Positions 1 through 5,263 of a stretch of 5,263 bases of DNA are shown here, piece by piece. The stretch's first letter is position 1. Every line of letters begins with the position of its first letter. This DNA comes from Pseudofrankia asymbiotica. Its GTDB lineage: Bacteria; Actinomycetota; Actinomycetes; Frankiales; Frankiaceae. The position numbers and the translations under genes were made by a program. The DNA lies in assembly GCF_001983105.1 (NCBI RefSeq), contig NZ_MOMC01000013.1, positions 52,896 through 58,158 of the forward strand, given 5' to 3'. Below the pieces are notes generated by a model, which did no database searches, had not been told where the DNA came from, and saw only the letters and a program-made list of their open reading frames with translations.

Positions 1-115
1 AGTCTTGCCGCGCGATACGGGGTGGCTCTGACCGGCTCCATGGCCACCGACCGGCCGCCCAGAGGCCGGAGCCGCCCGTACGCACGCGGCAGAACCGTAC
101 AAAACCGCCCGCGAC

Positions 116-147
116 GCCCCCGCTCGGGTGTCCGCGGCGGCGGGGGC
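116..147 (-). terminator. possible GC-rich terminator hairpin
   Basis: GCCCCCGC (116-123) and GCGGGGGC (140-147) form a perfect 8-bp stem around a 16-nt loop. It lies about 120 nt beyond the stop codon of the minus-strand kinase. There is no T-run on either strand, so if it terminates at all it would be of the U-less kind often proposed in actinomycetes. A perfect GC stem of this size can also arise by chance in such GC-rich DNA. Confidence 0.22.
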
Positions 148-173
148 ACCTGCCAGCAACCGCAAGCATCGAC

Positions 174-189
174 CGGCGGCGCTCCGCCG
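174..189 (-). terminator. possible terminator hairpin downstream of the kinase
   Basis: CGGCGG (174-179), a 4-nt loop, then CCGCCG (184-189) make a compact all-GC stem of 6 bp. It lies 79-94 nt past the kinase stop codon when read on the minus strand. No U-tract follows. It is the nearest strong compact hairpin to the kinase 3' end, so it is the best terminator candidate, but only by position and shape. Confidence 0.28.
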
Positions 190-212
190 AGAGCCGGCGC
201 ATATGTCCGATC

Positions 213-225
213 TCACACAGTGTGA
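213..225. promoter_or_regulatory. operator-like dyad TCACAC-A-GTGTGA
   Basis: A perfect 6-bp inverted repeat with a single central base lies in an unusually AT-rich patch between GC-rich stretches. With one central base it cannot fold fully as an RNA hairpin; at most TCACA/TGTGA pairs around a 3-nt loop. It therefore looks more like a binding site for a dimeric regulator than a terminator. A minus-strand frame with ATG at 202-200 starts just to its left and stays open to the window edge, but its composition does not look coding, so the regulated gene is unknown. Confidence 0.3.
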
Positions 226-267
226 TTTGTAGTGGGCATGGCGCCCGGCGGGCGGACGCAGCGGAAC

Positions 268-2205
268 TCAGCCGTGCCCGGCGGCGTACCCAAGAAACAG
301 CACCGCCAGGACGAGGCCCGGCCAGCCGAGCACGATGCCCACCGCCGCGAGGCGGTCGCCACGCAGAGGGCCGCTCCGGGTGACGGCCCGGGCCCGGTAA
401 CCGAGATAGATACCGGCGACGCTGCCGGCTCCGAACAGCCACAGGACGGCGAACACCGCCGAGAACACCGCGGGAAGGTTCCACCGTGGGCTGGCCGGGC
501 GCCGGCTGGCCCTGCGGCTCCCCGCCGGCCGGCCGGTCGACGGCCCCGGCCGAGGGCTCACCGCCGCCGCGACGACCCCGGCCGGGTACCGCTCGAGCTC
601 CGCTCCGGCCGCCCGCTGACGACTCGGCTGGCTACCCGGCGAGCGATCCGCCGGTGGCTGTGGCCACGCGCGCGGTGCCGGCGACTCGCCCCGCCCTGGG
701 GGAAGCATCGGCATCGACGGCGACGGCGACGGCGACGGCGACGGGCGGAACGTGTCAGCCGGCGGTGGCACGCCCAGCGAGCCAGCCCGGGCCGACCGCC
801 AGTCCTCGCCGGGCGCCCGCGGGATCGGTGGTGGCGTCGGCCCGGGGTACGCACCGCCCCCGTGAGCGGCCGGCGAATGCGGCGGTTCCCTGTGCGACGG
901 CCGCGCGAACGAGCGTTCAGGGCCGGAATACGCGGGATCCGCGTAGGGAGTCCCGGCGCCGGCGGAACCGGAGCGCGCGGGACCCGGATACGAATTGTCC
1001 GGGTACGGAGAGTCGGAATAGTAAGGAGGCTCGGAGTGCCACGAGTCCCGGCGAGGAGGTTCCTCGTACGAGGAGGGCTGGTCGTCCCGGTGGTCCAGCT
1101 GGGACGATCGCCAGTCCCCCGGATGTCGTTCCAGCGGCTGGGCGGGCACTGGCCAGGCCGGGGCCGGGGGCGAGATCTCGTTCGGGTAAGGACGCCGCGT
1201 CGGCGGCGGCTCGGGAGCGGGTGACGGCCGGGGCATGGGAGCCGGCGGCGAGACGGGCACCGGTGACGCCGAGGCCGCTCGGCCTCTCTGGCCCTGGTGC
1301 CCATCCGGGCCGCGCTGTACGCCGGCGCCGGGTAACTGCCCGGTCCAGTCACGTTCCAGCACCGTCTCGGTCGCGCGGTGCGCGTCACTCCTGCTGCGCA
1401 CCGGCTGGCCGCTGAGCACGGCGAGCAGCGCCACCGCCGACGGACGAAGCCGTGGCTCCTTCTCCAGCGCCGGCACGACGGTGTCGGACAGGTAGCCGGG
1501 CAGGTGCTCCAGGTCCGGCGCGTCACGCTGGATGCGGAACGCGAGCGCCTCGGCCCGGTCGGCGTGGAAGGGATGCCGGCCCGTCGCCGCGTAGGCGACG
1601 CAGCAACCCCAGGAGAAGATGTCGGCCGTGGGGCCGGCCTGCTCGCCGCGCATCTGCTCGGGCGCCATCCAGGCGAGCGTCCCGACGACATGGCCGGACC
1701 GGGTAAGCGTCGCGTTGCCGTCCAGCTGGGCGATCCCGAAGTCGATGACCTTGGGGCCGTCCCAGGCGAGCAGGATGTTCGACGGTTTGAGGTCGCGGTG
1801 AACGACGCCAGCCTCATGGATCGCCACCAGCGCGTCGGCGAGCCCGGCGGCGAGTCCCCGGACCAGCCGCTCGGGCAGCGGGCCGCGCCGGCGGACCGCG
1901 TCGGCCAGGCTGATGCCCTCCACGTACTCGGTGACCATCCATGGCCGGTCGGCGGCGGTGTCGGCCTCGAGCACCGTCGCGACCGCGCCGCCGCGGACTC
2001 GCTGCGCGGCCCTGACCTCCCGCTGGAAGCGACGGCGGAACTCGACGTCCTCCGACAGTTCGGCGGAGGCGACCTTCACCGCGACCGGCTGCTGCCGGTC
2101 GGTGAACGCGAGGTAGACGGTGCCCATGCCGCCCTCACCGATCCGGTTCTGCAGCCGGTACGGACCGATGGCGATGGGATCGTCGTCCGTGAGCGGTGTG
2201 AGCAT
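268..2205 (-). CDS. Membrane-anchored Ser/Thr protein kinase with DUF4190-like C-terminus
   Basis: This 645-residue Hanks-type kinase transfers phosphate from ATP to Ser/Thr of target proteins. The kinase domain spans about residues 13-265 and has every hallmark: G-loop GEGGMG 23-28, VAVKVA with Lys44, alpha-C Glu63, HRDLKPSN 136-143, DFG 155-157, Thr/Ser-rich activation loop ending in VVGT 173-176, APE 181-183 and Asp195 of DIFSWG. It should therefore be active. A 300-residue linker rich in Pro, Ser, Arg and Tyr follows. The end (576-643) has two hydrophobic segments, 576-603 and 619-643, joined by a loop containing YRARAVTRSGPLRGDRLA, which matches the DUF4190 pattern. Inferred topology is a cytoplasmic kinase tethered by its C-terminus; there are no PASTA repeats. 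The ATG at 2205 was chosen because the family homology starts there and GAGG lies 6 nt upstream. The frame stays open upstream to 2463, but that extension resembles no kinase. One TTA codon encodes Leu291 (1333-1335). The substrate is unknown. Confidence 0.95.
   Translation of the reverse strand: MLTPLTDDDPIAIGPYRLQNRIGEGGMGTVYLAFTDRQQPVAVKVASAELSEDVEFRRRFQREVRAAQRVRGGAVATVLEADTAADRPWMVTEYVEGISLADAVRRRGPLPERLVRGLAAGLADALVAIHEAGVVHRDLKPSNILLAWDGPKVIDFGIAQLDGNATLTRSGHVVGTLAWMAPEQMRGEQAGPTADIFSWGCCVAYAATGRHPFHADRAEALAFRIQRDAPDLEHLPGYLSDTVVPALEKEPRLRPSAVALLAVLSGQPVRSRSDAHRATETVLERDWTGQLPGAGVQRGPDGHQGQRGRAASASPVPVSPPAPMPRPSPAPEPPPTRRPYPNEISPPAPAWPVPAQPLERHPGDWRSSQLDHRDDQPSSYEEPPRRDSWHSEPPYYSDSPYPDNSYPGPARSGSAGAGTPYADPAYSGPERSFARPSHREPPHSPAAHGGGAYPGPTPPPIPRAPGEDWRSARAGSLGVPPPADTFRPSPSPSPSPSMPMLPPGRGESPAPRAWPQPPADRSPGSQPSRQRAAGAELERYPAGVVAAAVSPRPGPSTGRPAGSRRASRRPASPRWNLPAVFSAVFAVLWLFGAGSVAGIYLGYRARAVTRSGPLRGDRLAAVGIVLGWPGLVLAVLFLGYAAGHG
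715..744. repeat. hexanucleotide tandem repeat (CGACGG)x5
   Basis: Five perfect copies of CGACGG lie in frame within the kinase gene. Read on the minus strand they encode five Pro-Ser pairs in the low-complexity linker between the kinase domain and the membrane helices. The 6-bp unit means that gain or loss of copies changes linker length without shifting the frame. It is a simple coding microsatellite, probably variable between strains. Confidence 0.85.
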
Positions 2206-2207
2206 GG

Positions 2208-2215
2208 CCCCCCTC
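2208..2215 (-). promoter_or_regulatory. ribosome binding site of the kinase
   Basis: On the minus strand GAGGGGGG is followed by two C residues and then the ATG at 2205. The GAGG core is 6 nt from the start codon, a good Shine-Dalgarno spacing. It decides the start in favour of MLTPLTDDDP over the upstream in-frame ATG codons at 2421 and 2463. Confidence 0.65.
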
Positions 2216-2403
2216 GCGCTGACCGGAGCCGCGGCGGCGTACGGGCGCCCCGTCGGACCAGCGGTGCCGGCCGCCTCGCGGGACCGGCCTCCGGCCGATG
2301 TCCGCCGCCGAACGCCGACAGCGCCAGCTACCAGGGCATGGACCTGGCTACCGGCTGGCTGGACCGCTTCCAACCACCTGGACAGCCCGTGTCGAAGTAG
2401 GCA

Positions 2404-2436
2404 TCCGGACGCTATCGGCATATAGCGACTCCGGAC
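2404..2436. promoter_or_regulatory. possible operator: inverted repeat bracketed by TCCGGAC direct repeats
   Basis: CGCTAT (2410-2415) and ATAGCG (2422-2427) form a perfect 6-bp dyad with a 6-bp spacer. The heptamer TCCGGAC occurs on both sides, at 2404-2410 and 2430-2436, and its first six bases are themselves palindromic. The element is about 200 bp upstream of the kinase start and 236 bp upstream of the carboxyltransferase start, in a relatively AT-rich patch of the divergent promoter region. A regulator-binding role is inferred from shape and position only. Confidence 0.35.
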
Positions 2437-2491
2437 AGTATGCACACCCCTCCACGGCCTCACGCGCGCACATTGCCACGGAGGTGGGGTC

Positions 2492-2632
2492 GCGACATTA
2501 CGCTCCGCCGTCTACCGCGGCGACGGCGCCGGGACCAGGCAGTTCCGTTCTGGCCGGCCACGGCCGGTCCGAGGGCGACGGCGCGAACATCACGCACCGC
2601 AGGGTGGTGCGCACAGTGACATTCCGCTCCGC
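2492..2632. repeat. three imperfect direct repeats upstream of the carboxyltransferase
   Basis: GCGACATTACGCTCCGC (2492-2508) and GTGACATTCCGCTCCGC (2616-2632) match at 15 of 17 positions. A third relative, GCGAACATCACGCACCGC (2583-2600), matches the first with one inserted A and two substitutions. All face the same way. The last copy ends 39 nt before the carboxyltransferase ATG. The right-hand ends of copies 2 and 3 are 32 bp apart, close to three helical turns, while copies 1 and 2 are 92 bp apart. They could be regulator-binding sites or remnants of a local duplication. Confidence 0.45.
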
Positions 2633-2671
2633 GCGACGACACGGCACCTCGGTGGGTCCGACGATGCGGAC

Positions 2672-4333
2672 ATGACCGATCGCGCCGCGTCGCCGACAGG
2701 CCCGTCCCGCCGGCCCGGGCCGGAGCTCGCCGGCACCGCTGCCGACGCCACCGCGCCGCCCCGGTTCACGCCCACCGACTGGCGCACGAGGCTGCTCGCC
2801 GGCGTGACACCATCACCACGCAGCGATCCAGCTCCGAACCGTCTGCGTTGGCCCGACTACGCCGGCGCCCAGGCCGTCTGGTGGGGCGTGGGCCCGGTGG
2901 CCGGCGTCGACTGCGTCGTCGCGGTCTGGGAATTCGACGTGTACGGCGGGAGCTTCGGCGAGGTCGACGCCGCCGCGTTCGCCGCCGCGGCCGAGCACGC
3001 CGCCGCCACTCGCCGGCCGCTGTTGTCCTTCCTGCGCAGCGGCGGCACGCGCCTGCAGGAGGGGGTCGCCGGACTGGTGGGGCTACCGAGGGCGACGCTC
3101 GCCGCCGCGGGACTCGACGAGGCTGGCGTGGCCCACGTGGCCGTGGTCGACCACCCGACCACCGGCGGCGTATGGGTGACGATCGCTTCCAGGGCCGACC
3201 TGCGCTGCGCGGTGGCCGGGGCGACGGTCGGCTTCGCCGGCCCGCGGGTCGTCGCCGCCGTCACCGGCGTGCCGCCCGACGCCGACAGTCACACCGCCGA
3301 GGCCGCGTGGCGGGCCGGGCTGGTCGACGCCGTCGTCGAACCGGGTGACATGGATGCCTGGCTCGCGGCCGCTCTCGTCGCGGCGACGGCCGTGCCCGCC
3401 GTGGACGCCGCCGCGCCGGCCGCGCACCGCGATGACGCGCGTGCCAGCCACGCCGACGCCGACGCCGGCTCGTCGGACGGTCGCGCGGCGACGGACATCC
3501 GGGCGGCGGGTGACAGCGGTGCCGCGAGAGAGGGGAGCAGGGCCGCCGACGGCGGGCTGGGCTGGGCCCAGGTGCTCGCCGCCCGAGCGGCGGGTCGCAC
3601 GGGCGGCGGCGTGGCGCTCGACGCGATGGCGGCGCACGGGGTCGAAATGGCCGGTGGTGATCCCGCCGTGCGGGCTCGGCTCGGCCTGCTCGCCCCGGCC
3701 CCGGGGCCGGCCCCGGGCGTACCAAACGGCGCGGGACCGGACGCCCCCGGGCGCTCGGGGGCACAGGGCGTCGTCGGGGTGGCGGTCGCGGCCGAGCCGG
3801 GCGGTGCTCCCGGCCCGGCCGGCTACCGGCTGCTCGCGCGGGCGGCTCGGCTCGCCGGCAAGCTGGGGCTGCCACTGATCCTGTTCGTCGACACCCCGGG
3901 GGCCGATCCGAGCCCGCGGGCCGAGGCGGGCGGCGTCGCGGCGGCGATCGGCGCCGCCATGGAGGCGGTACTGCGCTGCCCGAGCCCGACCGTGTCCGTC
4001 GTCGTCGGTGAGGGCGGCTCCGGTGGGGCGCTCGCGGCGGCCTGCGCCGACGCCGTGCTGATGACGCCGGACAGCTATCTGACCGCGCTCTCGCCGGAGG
4101 GCGCGGCCGCCACGCTGCGCATCCCCGCCGAGCGGACCGCGGACCTCGGTGGCCTGCGGCCCACCGACCTGTTGCGGCTGGGCTTCGCCGACGAGGTGCT
4201 CCCTTCGACCGACCCGGCCGCCATCGTCCGTGGCGTGGCCGCGACACTCGCCCGGCTCACCGCCCTTGACCAGGGCGTTCGTCTGTCCACCCGGCGGACG
4301 AAGTGGTCGACAGCACTACCCGGCCAGCTGTAA
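2672..4333 (+). CDS. Fused acyl-CoA carboxylase carboxyltransferase (AccD-like + AccA-like halves)
   Basis: This 553-residue protein is predicted to transfer the carboxyl group from carboxybiotin to an acyl-CoA, most simply acetyl-CoA to give malonyl-CoA, in the cytoplasm. The AccD-like half (about 55-235) has SGGTRLQEG 123-131, TTGGVW 163-168, GFAGPRVV 187-194 and HTAEAAWRAGLVD 207-219. The AccA-like half (about 297-530) has GYRLLARAARLAGKLGLPL 384-402, DTPGAD 407-412, GEGGSGGALA 446-455 and SPEGAAATL 474-482. A low-complexity Ala/Asp/Arg linker (about 245-296) joins them. The C-terminal motifs are those of AccA, not of AccD5/PccB-type actinobacterial subunits. The AccD four-cysteine zinc finger is absent: only four scattered Cys are present (81, 179, 436, 458). 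The ATG at 2672 is the first reasonable start; its Shine-Dalgarno is weak (GGTGGG at 2651-2656 is distant). No biotin carboxylase or carrier gene adjoins it. The acyl-CoA substrate cannot be read from the sequence. Confidence 0.9.
   Translation: MTDRAASPTGPSRRPGPELAGTAADATAPPRFTPTDWRTRLLAGVTPSPRSDPAPNRLRWPDYAGAQAVWWGVGPVAGVDCVVAVWEFDVYGGSFGEVDAAAFAAAAEHAAATRRPLLSFLRSGGTRLQEGVAGLVGLPRATLAAAGLDEAGVAHVAVVDHPTTGGVWVTIASRADLRCAVAGATVGFAGPRVVAAVTGVPPDADSHTAEAAWRAGLVDAVVEPGDMDAWLAAALVAATAVPAVDAAAPAAHRDDARASHADADAGSSDGRAATDIRAAGDSGAAREGSRAADGGLGWAQVLAARAAGRTGGGVALDAMAAHGVEMAGGDPAVRARLGLLAPAPGPAPGVPNGAGPDAPGRSGAQGVVGVAVAAEPGGAPGPAGYRLLARAARLAGKLGLPLILFVDTPGADPSPRAEAGGVAAAIGAAMEAVLRCPSPTVSVVVGEGGSGGALAAACADAVLMTPDSYLTALSPEGAAATLRIPAERTADLGGLRPTDLLRLGFADEVLPSTDPAAIVRGVAATLARLTALDQGVRLSTRRTKWSTALPGQL
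3695..3710. repeat. 16-bp perfect GC palindrome inside the carboxyltransferase gene
   Basis: CCGGCCCCGGGGCCGG is a perfect palindrome, followed by a near-repeat GGCCCCGGGC (3709-3718). It encodes part of the Ala/Pro/Gly segment APAPGPAPGV, near residues 341-350. It most likely reflects GC-maximised Pro, Ala and Gly codons in a loop under little constraint rather than a functional site. Confidence 0.6.
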
Positions 4334-4395
4334 CGTCACGGTCCCTCCTACCCCGACTACTCGCCATACGGATCATGACTATGTGTTCCCGGCTT

Positions 4396-4412
4396 GGCCT
4401 CCTCGCGAGGCC
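4396..4412. other. hairpin between carboxyltransferase and lipase genes
   Basis: GGCCTC (4396-4401), a 5-nt loop, and GAGGCC (4407-4412) form a perfect 6-bp stem. It lies 63 nt after the carboxyltransferase stop and 21 nt before the proposed lipase ATG. No T-run follows on the plus strand. It could be a weak terminator that uncouples the two genes or a structure in the lipase leader. If the lipase really starts at the in-frame GTG 4383, the hairpin would lie inside the coding sequence. Confidence 0.35.
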
Positions 4413-4433
4413 TGCACCAACGGGCTGGCTGAC

Positions 4434-5263
4434 ATGCGACCGGACACCGAACTCCCGCTAGCGGGCCGCGAAAGCACCCGTCCGTGGCTGCGCCAGCTCG
4501 GAACGGTCGCCGGCCGGTACACCCGCGACGTGGCGACAGCCCCGCTCGGCGTCGGGCGGGTGCTGACGCGGCGCATCGGCGCGGCCCCGGCCGCCGTGCG
4601 CGGCCTCGTCACCGAGGCGGCATGCATCGCCACGCACGCCGCCTTCTACCCCGTCGGTGTCCGCGCGGGCCGCGCCCCTGTGACGGACCTGTACAGCCTG
4701 GCCAGGCTCGGCCCGCTGCAGCGCGGGCTGCTGGTGGGCCACCCGGCCGCCGCCGGCATGCCGATCCTGCTGGTGCACGGGCTCGTGGACAATCGCTCGA
4801 TCTTCACCCGCCTACAGCGCACGCTGCGCCGGCGTGGGTTCAGTCGGGTTGAGACGATCAACCTTCCGCTGTACGCGACCGGTGTCCCGCAGGCGGCCGT
4901 CATGCTCGAGGGCGCCGTGAACGACGTCCTTTCCAGGACCGGCTATCAGCAGGTCCACATCGTGGCGCACTCGCTCGGCGGGGTGGTGGCCCGCTACTAC
5001 GTACAGCGGCTCCGCGGCGACGAGCAGGTCCACACGCTGGTCACACTCGGCACACCGCACGGGGGCACGAGGCTCGCCCACCTGGTGCCCCGGGCCGTCC
5101 CGTACCGACTTGTCGCGTCGCTGCGGCCCGGCTCGCCGCTGCTGACGGAGCTCGCCCAGCCCGCGCCGGGCTGCCGTACCCGCTTCCTCGCGATCGGCGG
5201 CGGCCTGGACTCGGTGGTACGCCCCGAGTCGGCGGCGCTGATCCATCCCGATCTCGCCGCGCG
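4434..5263 (+). CDS. Alpha/beta-hydrolase, lipase/esterase family (3' end beyond window)
   Basis: A predicted carboxylic-ester hydrolase; 276 residues are visible and the frame is still open at the edge. The fold signature is clear: ILLVHGLVDNRSIF (111-124) carries the His-Gly oxyanion motif, and VAHSLGGVVARYY (177-189) is the nucleophile elbow with Ser180. TLGTPHGGT (204-212) is typical of the bacterial lipase/EstA group, and IGGGLDSVVRP (254-264) carries the likely acid Asp259. The catalytic His should lie just past the window. The first residue of the elbow is Ala instead of the usual Gly. About 100 residues of Arg/Ala-rich N-terminus precede the hydrolase core, with no obvious signal peptide, so cytoplasmic or peripheral location is a guess. 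ATG 4434 is the likeliest start although its Shine-Dalgarno is poor; GTG 4383 is in frame and would add 17 residues. The gene lies 100 bp after the carboxyltransferase on the same strand. Substrate unknown. Confidence 0.9.
   Translation, partial: MRPDTELPLAGRESTRPWLRQLGTVAGRYTRDVATAPLGVGRVLTRRIGAAPAAVRGLVTEAACIATHAAFYPVGVRAGRAPVTDLYSLARLGPLQRGLLVGHPAAAGMPILLVHGLVDNRSIFTRLQRTLRRRGFSRVETINLPLYATGVPQAAVMLEGAVNDVLSRTGYQQVHIVAHSLGGVVARYYVQRLRGDEQVHTLVTLGTPHGGTRLAHLVPRAVPYRLVASLRPGSPLLTELAQPAPGCRTRFLAIGGGLDSVVRPESAALIHPDLAA

Larger units (their letters stand above)
2206..2671. other. divergent intergenic region between kinase and carboxyltransferase
   Basis: This 466-bp region lies between the start codons of two divergent genes and should contain both promoters. 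No frame in it shows coding bias or a recognisable protein; the minus-strand frame open from 2463 is an in-frame upstream extension of the kinase with no family resemblance. The stretch around 2400-2500 is less GC-rich than its surroundings and carries a dyad (2404-2436). Three imperfect direct repeats lie at 2492-2632. I could not identify a convincing -35/-10 pair: TTGCCA (2473-2478) with TACGCT (2499-2504) has a 20-nt spacer, which is too long. Confidence 0.6.

Noticed and set aside
1..225. Small open frames at the left edge (plus-strand 22-225, and a minus-strand frame from ATG at 202 to the edge)
   Set aside because: Third-position GC in both is close to background (roughly 70-80 percent by hand count), neither has a clear ribosome site, and neither resembles a known protein.
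232..1415. Long plus-strand frames (232-1224 and 486-1415) opposite the kinase 3' half
   Set aside because: They are extremely Arg/Pro/Ala-rich, match no family, and mirror the codon periodicity of the kinase linker on the other strand. They are antisense shadows.
2206..2463. N-terminal extension of the kinase from the ATG at 2463
   Set aside because: The added 86 residues show no kinase-family resemblance, and a good Shine-Dalgarno sits just before the ATG at 2205, where the conserved N-terminus starts.
2473..2504. TTGCCA/TACGCT as a promoter for the carboxyltransferase
   Set aside because: The spacer is 20 nt, too long for a standard housekeeping promoter, and such hexamers are easily found by chance.
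2520..2584. 10-bp direct repeat GCGACGGCGC at 2520-2529 and 2575-2584
   Set aside because: The unit is simple GC-rich sequence very common in this window, including the kinase microsatellite, so chance is the best explanation.
3261..4247. Minus-strand 328-codon frame opposite the carboxyltransferase gene
   Set aside because: It is dominated by Arg and Pro, while the plus-strand frame has unmistakable carboxyltransferase motifs; it is an antisense shadow.
4375..4461. 28-codon frame as a genuine small gene
   Set aside because: It lacks a convincing Shine-Dalgarno and coding bias. It is kept only as part of the leader observation, not as a gene.

Overview
The window looks like chromosomal DNA from a high-GC actinomycete. 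Coding regions strongly favour G or C at the third codon position, long antisense shadow frames occur inside the genes, and the protein families are typical of Actinobacteria. The N-terminus of the kinase (MLTPLTDDDP...GPYRLQNRIGEGGMG) and the style of the lipase resemble Frankia and related sporulating actinomycetes, but the genus is an inference from memory and cannot be settled here.

Layout: positions 1-267 hold no gene I can support, only two GC-rich hairpins downstream of the kinase and a short operator-like dyad (213-225). A minus-strand gene (268-2205) encodes a membrane-anchored Ser/Thr protein kinase with a long Pro/Ser/Tyr-rich linker and a DUF4190-like C-terminal pair of membrane helices. 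A 466-bp divergent intergenic region (2206-2671) follows. It contains an inverted repeat bracketed by short direct repeats, and a set of three imperfect 17-18-bp repeats upstream of the next gene. A plus-strand gene (2672-4333) encodes a single-chain acyl-CoA carboxylase carboxyltransferase with an AccD-like half and an AccA-like half. After a 100-bp gap with a hairpin, a plus-strand alpha/beta-hydrolase (lipase/esterase) gene starts near 4434 and runs off the right edge.

The carboxyltransferase and the lipase point to acyl-CoA and lipid metabolism. The carboxyltransferase has no biotin carboxylase or biotin carrier partner in the window and would need one from elsewhere. The kinase is transcribed divergently from it, so shared regulation is possible but unproven. 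I see no CRISPR array, tRNA, rRNA, transposase or phage gene. The least ordinary signals are the three-copy repeat set before the carboxyltransferase, the dyad in the same intergenic region, the single TTA codon in the kinase, and the fused carboxyltransferase without a zinc finger. None of these alone shows a new biological system.
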